DNA of 64,000 nt. It comes from Phoronis australis (lineage: Eukaryota; Phoronida; Phoronidae). The stretch covers positions 2,135,756 to 2,199,755 of the forward strand of contig NMRA01000002.1 of assembly GCA_002633005.1 (NCBI GenBank), written 5' to 3'. Below the pieces are notes generated by a model, which was given only the letters and a program-made list of their open reading frames with translations, had not been told where the DNA came from and ran no database searches. Position numbers and translations under genes: made by a program. Position 1 is the first letter of the stretch. Every line of letters starts with the position of its first letter. Of the stretch, positions 1 through 13,800 are shown piece after piece.

Positions 1-444
1 TTGAGTAAAATAATTAAATGTCCGCTGTCCCAAATTGTAGAACGTCTACCGTACTCTCTTTATATGATATGTGCGTGGAGATCCACCTGTGGACCACAAT
101 AGCATAAAGACCAGGTGAAGGTGTGAGTGCTGGTGATTAGGAATTGTTCATGTTTTCGAGAGATGGTCTGTCATGGACCTTGCACTGTTATATTTATTCT
201 AATTTTGACTTTTGGCTAAAGGGATATTTTCCTTTGTCATACCCTACTAAAAGTCTGAGCGATCAAGGCTCATTAGATCGGCTGCTAAATCCAGTTTCTG
301 TAGCATTTTCAAATGGAAATTTTTTTAACTCCCTCTGGATAGGACATTAGTTCATGCTTCTTCCCAGCCATTGCTGGAGTCATTTGTGTAGCTGAATTGA
401 TTCCTTTGACAGTATGTATTCATTGTTTATTATTCTCCCACCAG

Positions 445-3400
445 GTGTCCTTCACCTTAAGGTGACGTTCTCCCAGCAGTACCCACACGCCCCGCCCCTA
501 ATTGAGTTTCCCATGAGGCAAGCCATTCTACCCCCTGCCATAGTAAAGGATCTCTTAGACCATCTCAAACACGTGGTATGTATCATTGTTACAAGTTAAG
601 GCTTTCGGTTATCTGTTGGTCATCAGTTAAAAGTTTGAGCCATTCAACCCATTACTTGACCAAGAGTTTTTTTAGGGCTATGACTTTCTCCTGTTAGTTA
701 TGTTATCTTTACAGTTTTTAAACACAGAAGTCCTAAACATGATACATAAGAGCTCAGTTGGCTAATAACTGCAATGTGATTGACAGCCTTTTTGTGCATC
801 ACATTAGGTCATTACACGCTTGCAGCGTATCGGCTAATGAACATCAGTGAAACGGTGAAACAACTAACCATTCGTGTTACCCAGGATTGTTTTCTTTGAA
901 ACATGTTTGCGGTCATAATGGGTACTTTGAACAATCATGTTTAGGTGACACCTGGGCACATGCTTGAACTTTCAGCCTCTCCTTTGATTTTGATGTTATA
1001 GGCTCAGGACAATCTTGGCACGGCCATGGTCTTCACACTAGTGGAGGAAACGAAGCAGTGGTTGAATGAACACGCGGCGGCAGGTTGTCATGACGACGGG
1101 TCATATGAAGGCGAGGATAGTGAGGTAAAGGCGTATCTCCATGAATTTCTGAAATGCATTCTGGGCACTTAAACTGTATTATTCGCACAGTTCCTTTACG
1201 TTTCGTGGTGCATCCTTGATCAATGTCATCTAACTGTTGTTTCACCGAACTTAAAATAAATTAATAGGCTGCAATATATTTGATTATAACCCTGGTGAAT
1301 TGCCATGCATTGTATTGTCTGATTCGTTGAGTTAAATAAAAATATACTGTTTCAGTGTACAATATAAGACAAGTAATCTGTCAAAATACTATTTCCTCCT
1401 GGCTCAGACCAGCATGTTTATGGGTCTGGTTAACAGTTTTTTTCTCCACCTTGAGCTCTTCATGTTTATAGCCCTCACTTCTTCATTCATCTTGCTTGCC
1501 TTGGTATTGTTACCATTGCATCTGGCTAGTTTTCTTGATAGACACTAGATGGCATGACATTGACATGTAAAGGCATATTCTGTAACATTTTTGTTACAGG
1601 GGTGTGGCTTAGTGATATGTGATCATAAATTTCATTCATTCCGTGAGACCAATATATCTAGGGGAGAGACAACTACTAGGTAAAGGTGCACTTATGTGTC
1701 AAAAATATGGACTGACAATAGAGGCGTGGCCGTATCCAATCAGTGTTTATCAGCATCTACTTTATGTAGAGTCTGTGGAAGAGTTTTATATTACGTTTGC
1801 TTTATGATGTAGCAGGATAATCTAATCCATAGTTTTAGACTATAATGGTAGGCTTGCATTCAATGCCATTCTGCCAGAATCACAATTTGAAGTACTCTGG
1901 GGAAAACACTCTTTAGCGCCATCTGTGTATCAAGTGATTATGATGACTGTGCTATTAACATGATTAGACTAATTAAAATGAATTGTTATTTTGTTTTTAA
2001 TTAATTTCCTTTTCAGGACAATCTTGATGATGATGTTTTGGATATGCGAGACTGCAGCTTGGCCATACCCAAAATGACTGGTGGTAGATGGGAGTATGTC
2101 ATTGGTCTCGTGGTAAGGGTAGTCCGAGGGGGCAATAGGAAGCGGGAGACTTTATAGCATCCAGCAGAACAACAGTGAATTAGATCAAAGAACTGTGTTC
2201 TGACCGCAGCTAGTGGTCAAGTTCTAATGGAGAAAAATGGCAATCACTTACTGTGTATGAAGTTCATTATAGTTAAACTTTGAATTTTCGTAATGTTGTA
2301 TTTCTTTAAAAAAGTGTTCAAAGTAATGCAAACATACTTGACACATTTGGATATCCTTTGGATTAGATTGTTTGTTTTACAATTTCGCCAAAAAAGTTCA
2401 GTTGTTTTTTAGTGTTGACCACATTCTTCATACCATTGACTTCTCTCGCCAGGGTAAACCATCAGCTGGCAAGTCAACGTTCTTCAATGCAGCTACAACT
2501 CTTGACCTTGCCAAGACAGGTTCACACCCTTTCACAACGATTGAACCAAACTTTGGCAAGGCGTTCTACTCCATACCGTGTCCCTGTGCCAGACTGTGCG
2601 ACAAGCTTTGTGACGCTGGTCAGTTATTTTTGTAACAGTTGCACAAGTAGATTAAGACTTAAGACTGAAATTTGGTTTAACGCTCCCATTTCTCATTTGC
2701 TGAGTTTTAGCCACGTAACTATGAGGACATCACAGTCTAGAAATAATTGATATAAATTATCTCAGTAACTAGCAGTTATGGGCTTATTCTCAGCTTTTCA
2801 TGTTAATTTATTTTGCTCTTAGTAAGATTTTTAGAAATAGGTGTGTGGAGCGTAAGTCCAAATTTGTGAATTAAGTCTAAAATCTCCTTTCATGAACCTG
2901 ACCCGTGAGCTCGTGACCATCAAATTTTACTCACTCAACAGACCCTTAAGTAACTCACAGACTTTTACTCCAATACTTTAGGAATAGTGATCAACAAACT
3001 TTGCTCAGATTCGAGAACTGTTCTCGAGTATCTATGGAAGTTTTTGGTGGAATGAATCGAGAAATTTTTGTAAAATTAAATTAACACATTTTAAAGCCTG
3101 GTGCACTCTACAGTCAAGTAAGCAAATTTGAAATTGTTCATGTAAACCAGGTGTTAAAAAGTTTGTTAAGCGATGGTTGTCGTCTGTGGATTTTCCATTA
3201 AAAAGAGGATGATGTGTATTTTTTGATCAAATTGTATTTAATCATAGGCTACTGATTGCATTGTGCAAAGGAAATGAAATATTTAGATCACAAGGCTATA
3301 AATCTAATCTCAACTTGTTACTTAACTCTAATGAGAAGGGGTTTCTAGGCTTCAAAAGAAATGACATTTAGTTATTGCATGAGACCATGCTCTGCGCAGT

Positions 3401-6400
3401 AAATGATCCACAGTTGACAAGCTAACTTGTTGAGCTCGTCAATTGCTTCTCAAACCAAAAATCTTTTACTTTAAGTAAGGTTGAGACTAATGTCTTTAGA
3501 TACATTAGCCTCAACCTTACACTCCCATTTAAAAGTGTGAGTGACCATAATGAAACGTCGGTCATGTAATGTCAAATGTGAAGCGGTTCTATAACTTTAT
3601 CATTGACTTTGATTAAAAATTGTATTTAAGCACGTTTCACTATATTTTCGTTGTGTCTGGCCAAGTGAAATCTGTGTGCTGTTCTAAGGCAGTCTATGAC
3701 GTTTTTCTTGATAGAGTATGGTCACAACTTTGAAGGGCGTCGTCACATTCCAATTCTGCTGAAAGATGTTGCCGGTCTCATTCCTGGAGCTTCAGAAGGC
3801 AAAGGATTGGGCAACAGGTGTCGCTTGGTATTCAATCATCTGAAATGCCTGACGGTTACATATTTCAGTATACATGAGTGGGGATAGCCATTGGCAAAGT
3901 GATTTTGCTTCGGCAACTCAAATCACAGGCAACGCGACATTTTCAAATTTGCAATTTTAGGATTGATGAACCCCAATAGGCTCTGAAATGATTTTATGAA
4001 TTGTCAATAGTTTCAATGTTTTTGTTACTAAAAAAATGGAATTCGGTCATTGTAATGAATATTAAAAGAGCAAATTTATGAGAGTAAGAGGCCTAATTCA
4101 ATTTTCATTTTCAGCCATCTAAACGGAGCGAAATAAAAACTTTAAGCTTTTAGCCTGAAACAAAACAAATGCTGATGTTGAAGGAGAATAAAAAATCTTA
4201 AACCTTTTATTCTGATTTTATTATAATATCAATGATCATATACTTATTCTCTTAAGTGGTAATAAACTCATTCATTCTGTCAAAAACAATTTTGATTTAA
4301 GCCACTCCAATGTCTCCTTTTGCTTCAGATTAAGTTTGGAAGTGATTTCTAGACTTGAGGAAAACTGACAGTTTGTTATAGCTCCACGCCAGGTTCTTGA
4401 AGTTTGCTTGTCACAGTCCGTTAGTTACTGCCACCGAAGCAGTAAGGCTCTCTGGGAAATTCCAGAAGTTTTAATGCATCTAATTTCAATTCAAGCAAAG
4501 GTTAAAAACATCATTGAGATTACTTTGGAAGACTTATGGTAAAATTCTTCAATTTGGGTCAGTTTCTAAAATTTAGGACACAAACATTCAAGCCAAAATT
4601 GAATCTACTTGATTTTGAAGATTGGAACATATTGAATGATTTTGGCATTCATTATAGATATTTTTCAAATATTGGACATTATATTTTAAATCAACAAAAT
4701 CTGATATAAAATTGTCAAAAATAAATTCTCCCAACCCAAAATTCTTATGATTCTTGCAATGTTGGATATTTCAAAATTTTGGTATGAGCTTCAACCCCTG
4801 GCAAACTAAATTTAATTTTTCACTGTCCCAAACTGGAGAATCTTACTGTTAATGCACAATTGGGAAGAAAGTTGTTTTTGATATCAGAACGCAGTTTTTA
4901 GTGTCTTCAATAACGAAATAGAAAATATGGGTAACCTATTCTGAATGTCTTGCAATCATTTCTTTCAGATTTCTCAATGATTTGCTTGATGCAGACGTAT
5001 TGTTACATATTGTTGATGTGTCTGGCCACACCAATGAGAGAGGTCAGCAGACGTAAGGTCATGACCCCTGCCTGGATGTGCCATGGTTACAGGCAGAGAT
5101 ACAGTAGGCTTCTTTGTGTCTAATATGCTACTTTACACACTTCTAGCTAGTATTTTTATGTGATAAATTCTGTTAGTGCTTACTTAAACTGAGATTGTTT
5201 GCTTATCCTGACTGCACAGCCTGTATGACTTCTGTGTTTGACAGGCGTGTATTTCGTAGTCTTGCTTCCTTTTTGATTTCGTCTTCGATCTTAGATAAGT
5301 TAATACCTATTATTAGTGCACCTCTATACTTTGTACTGCATCCATGGTGGAGCAGTACTTTTGGAGTGTTTAACTAGCTCAAACTTCTTTTTGTCTTGGT
5401 GTGAAATTGTCAGATAATTGTTTCAGGCAGTGGATTTTCAATAATGTCATGGCCAAGTGGGACATCATCAAAAGAAAACCTTCAAAGTTGATTGACATGT
5501 TCACTGGTTACCACGCCAACAAGTCTTTAATAAACTCGGCCCTGGTCAATGCTGGCGTTGACCCCAAGTAAGTTTAAATTTATTGTGTTGTCAGTGGAAG
5601 TAAGAGACGCAATGAATTGAGCGTTTTCGACCGTCAATGGTTGTTCAGTTCTTGGGCCACGTAATGTGATGTCATCAATATCGAAAGGAGGGTACTGACC
5701 TATGTCACGGTTCATGACACTATCGCCCCTTTTCCTAATAAGTAGACTTTCACGTATCCAGCGTGGTGGCAGAGCGTTTTAATAGTCATTTCAATTTTTT
5801 AAGAAGTCTATTTGAACATAAATTTTATAAATTTCTTTCAGTTACAATTTCTTGTCTAGTTAGACTGTTTGTCTCATAATTATTTTAAAGTTGATGAAAG
5901 GTTTGTGGTGTATTTCTTTCACTTATTCCTAATTACAATTATTGTAAATTGTGTTTTCATAACTTGGTAACAGTCATCCATAAGTCTCCAGTTCATGGTT
6001 TTATTAGACATGAGTGCTCCTCCTTTTCCATGCATAGTCACAACTTATAGTTTGCATTATGTCCACTAGGGATCTCTCCAGTCTTCCAAAGTGGCCTGAG
6101 GAGAAGGTTCAAAAGATTGTCCTGGAGTTCTTGTCACTGCGATTTCCAATGCTGCTAGTGTTGAACAAATGTGATGTAGCAGGGGCAGAGGAAAATATAA
6201 GAAAGTAAGCAGCATCTGATTGTGGATTAGTGACTATGGCACATGACGTGTGCATGTTTGTCAGGCTGTGGTAAAATTTTTAAAATTTTGTACAAGATTA
6301 TTGTCAGATTTTGCCTTTCTCTGAAAAGTTTTTCAAATATTGATTTGTGTCAGCTGTGCTGTACTAAGCCTGCTAAACACAAATTTCAAACTTCTAGAAA

Positions 6401-8098
6401 TCTAAGTCATTTTTGTTGAGAATTTCACCAACTGAAAGTAATCATTATCTCGTTTGCCATATTGTGTCTCAAACTGAAGAATTGTTGTCGTGTGAATAAT
6501 TATTAAGTGCTGGTTAGTCTTTTGGACAATCATAAAATAATTAAAGTAAAGTGAAAGAAAAAAACTATTGCAATGGAATTAATTCAGATAATTTGCTTTT
6601 AATTGGATGGAATTCTGAATTGCCTAGTTATTGTTTTACGAAGTAAGCACGGAATTTCACAAACAATTTCTGTAGCCAGAGATAGTAGAGGCATAGTGTA
6701 CTTCCCTTGTTATTTCGTACGATGAAACACAACCTCTCTGTCTAATGACGTTGATCATACATCAGTCTCCTTTTCATAACTTCAGGTTACAAGACAAATT
6801 TCCTCAGCTTCCCAGTATACCAGTGAGTGCAAAAAAAGAAGTTTTACTTCAGAAGGCACAAAAGTCGGGCTCTTTACAGTACGAGTATGGCAGTAGCCAG
6901 TTCTCTGTGACAGAGAGTGGCCAGAATCATCTGACAGCGTCTGAGAAGTCTGTGCTGGATGACATTAGAAAAACTGTGATAGACAGGTTAGAGTCTTTTC
7001 TGAGATGGTTTTACATTTTACTTCTTTTAAGTAAAAGGTAGGGATAGGACAATATGGGATCTAAATAAATGTTGTGCTATGTACTTTTAAAAGCTGATGA
7101 TCTTCAGTCAGTGAAGTTAAACCAGAAAGTCATGTTATCAACTAGTTCAGCATTTAATGTGGGATGGTTGAACAAGATAACAGAATTCCCTTTTAGTATA
7201 CTTTTCCTCGTGGATTTTGTTATCGTCCCTAAATCTAACGTTGTTTCTCTAGTACCTTCTTTTAGAACAATTATAATGAAACTGTTGTCTTTAAATTTGA
7301 ATGTATAATGTATATGAACACAGACATGGTTCCACAAATGTCCACAAGGCTCTGTGCAAAGCTGTCTCACTACGATCCCCCTCCTATGTGTTTCCTGTGG
7401 GCTGCCTGGAAAGCTTGAAGATGGCCAACAAACATGAACGAGAGATACACACATTGAGGGACTGCATCTCCCTAAAACCAGAAACAACAGTTGAGGAGGC
7501 GTATGAAACACTGTGTCATTGTCCAACAAATATCTTGTCGGGTGAATTTGTAAGAGCCGAGGTGAGACATTATGTGATACCTTGGTACACTGTTACACTG
7601 TAGATATTTGAATGCTCAGCCAGTCACTACAAATATGAACACATTCACGTACAAAGTAGGCAAACAAAATGCCATGACCGCATCATGATGATTGACTCTG
7701 TTTTAAGTGGAGGGACTGACTGTTGATTGTGGCAATGTCCTAAATACGATGTAGTGTTTTCATCGACATACTTACTGGAGTGGTAAATTCTTTGTCATTC
7801 CCTGTAGTGACTGACAGATGGTTGCTATGACAATTAATTCCACTTTTATTTAGCGATGGCTAGGTCGTTTTGTTTGCTCTGTGGTGCTCTTGGTAAATTC
7901 CCGTGGAATTTTTTGCTTTGATGAAACTGATCAACAGAGATAGTATTGTCTTTTTTAAACAGTACTCTAGACATAATGCTTCATTGTGTTTTTCAGACAA
8001 CAGATGGTGCTGGTAACAGGAGACAGGTTCGAAAAGATGAAATTGTCCAGGACAGTAACAACATCATTAGATTCATGACCACAAAGAGAGTTCGGTGA
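445..8098 (+). CDS. RWD domain-OBG/Ygr210-like GTPase fusion, 5' partial
   Basis: Exons read from splice sites: 445-575, 1002-1124, 2017-2112, 2453-2618, 3715-3817, 4969-5103, 5427-5567, 6070-6204, 6786-6986, 7324-7561, 7997-8098. All phases match, giving 522 visible codons; the start lies upstream of the window. Exons 1-2 are the second half of an RWD domain (YPHAPP turn, then [16 protein letters not shown]). An acidic linker leads into a GTPase: G1 GKPSAGKST about residue 117, switch [10 protein letters not shown] about 141, G3 DVAGL about 188, G4 NKCD about 330, G5 VSAKK about 356. The C-terminal exons resemble the TGS-like end of YchF-related proteins. NKCD predicts guanine specificity, unlike the ATP-binding YchF/OLA1 branch. 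Family members are ribosome- or translation-linked; the exact role is unknown. An in-frame TAA at 5054-5056 needs explaining: see the separate entry. Confidence 0.85.
2645..2900. mobile_element. Dispersed MITE, family 1, copy 1 (GTPase intron)
   Basis: About 255 bases in the intron after the P-loop exon. It shares blocks with 20957-21240 (TGGTTTAACGCTCCC, AGTCTAGAAATA, TCTCAGTAA) and with 41150-41430 (AGTAACTA..TATTCTCAG, and an AGAAATAG..TGTGGAGCG block). Its right end has the TTTCATGAA terminus. No coding capacity; a non-autonomous inverted-repeat element is the best reading. Confidence 0.6.
3475..3520. repeat. Long perfect-arm hairpin in intron
   Basis: Arms of about 19 bases (GTAAGGTTGAG followed by ACTAATGT, and its reverse complement) with one mismatch enclose a loop of about 8 bases. 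It sits in the GTPase gene intron between 2618 and 3715. It may be a foldback remnant; no miRNA-like context can be judged. Confidence 0.5.
5051..5105 (+). other. In-frame stop inside an alternative splice donor
   Basis: Within the GTPase exon that starts at 4969, the frame reads ..[10 protein letters not shown] and then TAA (5054-5056). After the stop the same frame continues with [15 protein letters not shown], which fits the family's conserved GYDPxxDVxWLxxEI segment, up to a weaker donor at 5104 (GTAGGC). The stop lies within GTAAGG at 5053-5058, a good donor. Splicing there removes exactly 51 bases (17 codons including the stop), and the join to the exon at 5427 stays in frame. The sequence alone cannot tell whether the shorter protein, a null allele or a base error is the truth. 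Confidence 0.7.
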
Positions 8099-8161
8099 CA
8101 TCATGATAACTTTATCTCTTTTGATTTTGTATTTATCTGTTATTACATTAGCTGTATGTGC

Positions 8162-8167
8162 AATAAA
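8162..8167 (+). promoter_or_regulatory. Poly(A) signal of the RWD-GTPase gene
   Basis: AATAAA lies 64 bases after the stop codon of the GTPase gene, in a short AT-rich 3' untranslated region. This is a normal position for an animal polyadenylation signal. Confidence 0.6.
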
Positions 8168-10899
8168 AATTTCAAATCTAAAGCAAGTCCTTTCTTATAT
8201 GGTGTTGGTTTACAAGACTGTCTAATGATGGTGTTAGTATGTCTACTGATAGGCTTAAATACTGAGAGACTTTCAGATGCGAAGTTCAGTCGCATCATGT
8301 ATACTTGAGAAGTTGGTTTGGCCAAAGTTTAATTCGAGTGAGGGCCATTCACATATTAGGTCACCACTAGAGGGAGACGTTACAAAAGATGGCGATTGAT
8401 GACTGTGGTATCGTGGTTTGAGACCTGAAAGGCTGTGAGTAGATAATATGCTAAGTGTAAAACTAACAAAGAGCTCAGAAGGATGACCCCGATGTGAACA
8501 AATTGAAGGCGTGGATCACAAACGATTTGTAAGCATGTTTGTGATGGAGATTGTAGTTTTGCATGAATCAGCCACTTCCCCCGGGAGTCTCTGAAACATC
8601 CGAACAAGTAGACCCATATTTTTGAGAATTGGTAGCCAGTCGTGGGCGATTGGCAAATTCTTTTAATGAACTTGAACATGCTCGATAAAGAGTTTACAAC
8701 AGAAATGGCTTTGAGCAATTCAAGGTTTTGTTTATTTGTCTATTTCAAGATTTATTAATTGCGTAAGACATGGATTCCAGGAGAAAACAGGGGATATCCG
8801 TTTAAATACATGAATACACTCAGGACGAAATACGGTATGTCCATAAGTCACATGGTCGAAAAACATGTAGATGTGTGACTGCATGACACGCTTCGAGTGA
8901 ACTTACAAATTTGTACGTAAAATATGCGGCGTCCAGACACAATCGTCTAAACAAGCGATGTCAAGACAACCAGTTTCACGGTTTTGGGGATTCCTTTTGA
9001 ACGGTGCACTGAGTTGCTCGGACCCGTATTGGAACAGTGCCACCTGTCGAAATTTCCGGAGGCTTCTGTGGCCAGTTGCATGAAACAGTCCCAAAGAAGG
9101 ACTCAACTATAAGGTCCCTAAGTCTTTGTGCATATTTGTGTCTTTATGGACTCACATAAGCAATATTTTTTCTATAATTTCATCTTTATCATTAGCTCGT
9201 CTTTGATTAATGACATTTTCGAATGATATAACTAAAGAACTGAGCCCGAGAGATCATTGAAAATAAACAGGGACTCATGAAAACATCCTTACTTATTTTA
9301 GATAATATTGACATTTCAACGTTCAGTTCACCCTCAGTTTGAATAAAGGTAAAAAATTGTCTTAGTAATGAAACTAAAGTGCAAGAAAGGGCAATCGATG
9401 TTTTCACAAGTCCAAAATTTGTTGAGTCCCTATTGGGACTGTTTCATGCAAAGAGCGGACACTGTGCGATTTTGTTGGTATCGATAGCAGTAGTATTCTA
9501 AGTTTTTCGGCGGCGAGGTTCGAGTTAAAATAATGCTCTAAATAGTGAGAGTAGATTCTCTCGGGATTGATCTAAATTCTTTCTATTTACAAATTGTCAA
9601 CTTTAAATTAGTTATCGTAGCAAACTCGACTTGACTCCCAGCGATTCTACCCGCAATACATGTCTCTAAGGGGTAGCGACGGTAAATCCACGTTCCGTCC
9701 AAGAATCGGACTTTAATTTAGACCATTTACTCAATGCTGTAAAATTGGTCTCTACTGTTTTGTTTTTCGTTCGAGAAGTGATTTCTGGGTTATCTGTTTA
9801 TTTTTTACGACCGTGCTCAGCACATTGCACTTCGTGGCCCGGAATCCAACTTACTTTCAGACATTAACGGTTCTTTCGAAGACCTGAAGTCTAATTTCAA
9901 GGAACAATCTAAGACCGATTTCATCACAATCAGTTATCGTAATCATTTTTATGACAAATCGGATTTACAGTCATTTTAATTGAGCTGAGATAGTCCAACT
10001 GGTTTATGACACCCCCTCCCTCACTAATGTTTACCTTCCCACGGGACTGCGGTAGTAATATGACTGAAGATAGGACGAACATTCGTTTTCCACATATCAC
10101 TCAGATCCTGATTTTGGATGCACAACAACAAAAACATCGAGTTCTAATTCCAAATTATAGACGCCTTATCAAATCTTGGTCTCGCAGATTATTAAAATTT
10201 GGAGACAGTTTTGGTAGCCTATTTTCTAAATTTGCAATTTGCAGAAATGGAAGACATTTGGCATTTGAGTGTTCTTAAAAGGTGTGTGTGAAAAAAGTAT
10301 GGAAATCTTTCAAGTTAAACATTGTTATTACAATATTTCAATAAATTTCAGTGCCTTTTTCAAAATTTTCCTTGGCGACACGTGATTTCAAATGGTGGCA
10401 AACATACTCCTGTAATCGAAAATAAAATTATGGCTACTTGAGGTTTATTACAGTAATAATGATGCAATATCTGCATACACCAATTGACCCATTGAATGAC
10501 TGACTGTTGTCCATCGGGGATTTATAAGGTTTGGTGGCGTAGTTCGGGATCCCATAATCACCCGTAAATTATTGGTCAACTATGACTGAGAGAATACGGA
10601 GTGCCTCGGGAAATGCTTAAAAACAACGTGTTATCGGAAAATGAAACTAATTTACGGCTCAATTACAGTTTAAAGCAAATTAAGATGAAACCAAGTAGAC
10701 CGAAGAAAGTTAAAAAAAAAAAAATTAATTTCCTGAATATTTGTCGACCTTTAGACCTTACATGTAAGAGGCAAACCACGAATAGATAGCCTGACACTTA
10801 TGATACCTTTATCGTTTAGCCTCACAGTGGGTTAAGGTGAACACAGGAGGAACCGTTTTCAACGTTTTCTTTAATTTCTATTTTTCATCAACAGTCGGA
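8168..10899. other. Intergenic interval before SLC22 copy A
   Basis: No gene was recognised here. Open frames near 8380-8718 and 8903-9106 resemble no family and lack splice or start context. The interval contains one MITE (9077-9451). The last 350 bases (from about 10550) are alignable by eye with the region upstream of copy B exon 1 (from about 32020), including ACCCGTAAATTAT and AATACGGAGTGCC, so the duplicated unit carries its likely promoter and 5' untranslated region. Confidence 0.5.
9077..9451. mobile_element. Non-autonomous inverted-repeat element (MITE)
   Basis: Terminal inverted repeats of about 30 bases: the left end begins TTGCATGAAACAGTCCCAA and runs into GGACTCAAC, and the right end (9421-9451) is the reverse complement with few mismatches. 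The interior of about 310 bases has no protein signal. Its ends resemble the TTGCATAAA ends of the small element at 38941-39079. Confidence 0.6.
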
Positions 10900-13800
10900 A
10901 TGAATTTTGACGAAATTCTTCAAAGTTTGGGGACATTTGGCCGTTATCAAATGCGCATTTACTTTTTGCTCTGCCTGCCGACGATTCCGACTCCAATGCA
11001 CACGTTAGCACCTGTTTTTATTGCCTTCACGCCGAAGTACAGGTAAGCAGTTACGTCTTTACCATAAGTTGTGCGGTCCACTCACAAGTGCGATAGTCTT
11101 TGACTACCTCAATGCCTTATTACCAGCGCCAAGAAATCCTGTCTGAAAAATATTCCATTTGTAAAAATACTGTAGGTTAAATTTCAAAGGAGCGAATTCT
11201 TTTTGAATTAAAGTCACCGTAGGTTACATTCCGTGCCCATTTTAATAATGCAATAGTTGTTGATGAGTGTTTACAGCTAAGTTATTTTGCGAACCAGTTC
11301 CCTACATGGGAAGCGTTTGCTCAGAATGTTTACGCTAAGAAACCAGTATGTAGCAACGCAATATAAATAAACTTCTTGCAACTTTTTGTGACATTTTTGT
11401 TGTGTTTTTTCGGAGGTAAGTTTTTATTGATCAAATTTATCGTAATGTCAAATATGCGGTAACAATGGATATGGCAATGTATGTTGAAAAGCGCATAAAA
11501 CTTTCATCTAAGTTTGATTATCTTTTGTCAAGATGACTCTGTTAAAATATTCACATCTCAAATCAGCAACTTGGATTAATAGAGGCAAGATCATTGAAGA
11601 GATAAAAAATCATCGCTGAAGGATAGCTTTAACTCGTGAATTCACCGAGTAAGTATAGTCGTAGCTGTACTTTACCATGCCAGGCAATCCAAATTTTACT
11701 CAGTCCGTTTTACTCGAAACTTGAAAAAAATTCTCATTCTGAGCAAAATTTTGGAGACCACCAAAATGCACTCAGCCAAAAGAACTCAAAATCTTTAATA
11801 ATCATCAAGCTTTCGAGTAGTACTCATCCAAACCATACCCCCATGTAATTCTTTAGCTCAGCTCAAATCTGACACGCATATAGGGATGAAAATGCGACAA
11901 AATTTGAATCAAATTACTCTGGTGATTCTGACTTTATTTTAAGACGTTGAAATAGGATAATTTCCTAGTGATAGATTATATACTCTTAGGTTACCGCACT
12001 CCGAATGCCAATCACATAAATAAAAATAGTTACTGAAAAAGCGTATGCAGTGTGAGAGCCCTGTCACTAAGCTCGTTCTCGGAACGCGCGAGACTTCATA
12101 ACTCCCATTCTTTACTCCAATTCAAGAGGTACATATAGGCCTACTGTATCTCTTTCGTTGTCATCGATATGGAGATTTTGCATCAGTCTTGCCCACGCGG
12201 TACCAGAATTCTCCCACAGGAGAAGTTGGCAGGGACGTCTCACAAACTCGGGTCAATCCAATCCTCTCAGATATCGTTTCGGTTAAGTAATTTGTATACA
12301 CATTGCAGTCTTGAACGTGTAACTTGTCCGCGGTATGGTAATTTGGCTTTGCTTCCACCATGACGGGAGGAGGTATTTCGCATTCATTTACTTCTTATAC
12401 AATTTTACATCACTTGATATTGTCTCAACAAATTCACGTTTTCATATTACTCGGACAATTTGTTGGTGTATTTTAACGTGCCTATCTTTTCTACAGCGTG
12501 GTGTTACCTTAATTCAGTAGCGCTCCATGGTACGGCGTTCCTCCCACTTAGACGAGGTGAAAAAATTTTGTCGCACTTCCCACAGAAATTTATTTAGCTA
12601 CCGCAATAAAATTTGGGAGAAAGTTCGTCTGACGTTGCTGTCTGTTTGCTGACGGGAGTTGCGGCAACGGCGCTTCAGTATCGTCTTTTTGTTCAGGGAA
12701 CATAAATCGTATTGGTGTCTAGCCCGGTGCTAGTGTTATTGTTATTACGTGTAGTTGCAATATCACCATGCGTTCCATGTTGTGAAGTTTCGGGGTTACA
12801 TTAGTATTTTCCTTTGCCAATATCTTTATTATTCCACAGGTGCGCCATTCCGGGATATGACGGCGACACGTACGACGCCATCAATCAGACGCACGAGCTC
12901 TACATTAAAGCCTTCATACCGGACGACGACTTTTGTCACGTGTACACTGGCGTTAACATGACTTCACCATCGTGGGACTTGCTTAAGTTGAATGGAACAA
13001 CATGGGAGGAGCTAAACATTACAATGAAGAAAGTAGAATGCTCAGCTTGGGTTTACGACAGGTCGACTTTCCAGGAAACTATAATAACACAGGTACTTTA
13101 AAGTACCTTTGATGCTTAGATCTATCCAGCATCGATACCATCGACCATCAGTACCACACCTGTCACCACCAGCATGAATACTACTAACATGCATCACCAC
13201 CTTCGTTGTCATCAACATAATTATCACCACCACCCTTGCCACTACCATTGTTAACGTCATCGTAATCGCCACCATCTCAATCATTGTCACCTTCATCCTC
13301 TTAATTGTGACCATCGACTGCACCACTAACTGCTGCATCACCAGTCGTCACACAACCAAAACTATCCGGATTACCACCACGAGCATTTCCACATTCTTCG
13401 TCGTCATCACCATCGATGGTGTAGATGCCTCATGCCATATTCTTCATCATCATCGTTATTGCCATGTTCACTATCATCGCTATAATCATCATTAGTATAG
13501 TCATCAACATCATCTTCATCATCGTCTTTGCCGTTGTCGTCGTCATCTTATTTTCACCAACATTAAGATCATCATCGCCATGAATCATGAGTCATCGCTC
13601 TCATCCTTTTGCATTCATCATCTTTACCGTCAGCACCGACATCGTTGCACAATGGTTGTTACTAAACTTATACCGATTTCTAATTTGCAATAACTCTGAT
13701 CCGTGAAATCTGCAGCTGCTCATAAGCAAACATTCTTTTCGTGTTTCAGTATAATCTTGTTTGTAAAGATGCTCCTTTAGCAACTTACGCCACGGTGATA

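Noticed and set aside
5054-5056. TAA read as an amino acid (recoding or altered code)
   Set aside because: The other genes here use TAG and TGA as ordinary stops and there is no recoding signal; an alternative donor or a mutation is simpler.
8380-8718. 112-codon minus frame downstream of the GTPase gene
   Set aside because: No recognisable domain, no splice partners and ordinary intergenic composition.
13130-13600. CRISPR-like or satellite array
   Set aside because: Units are degenerate trinucleotides without spacers, in an intron of an animal gene.
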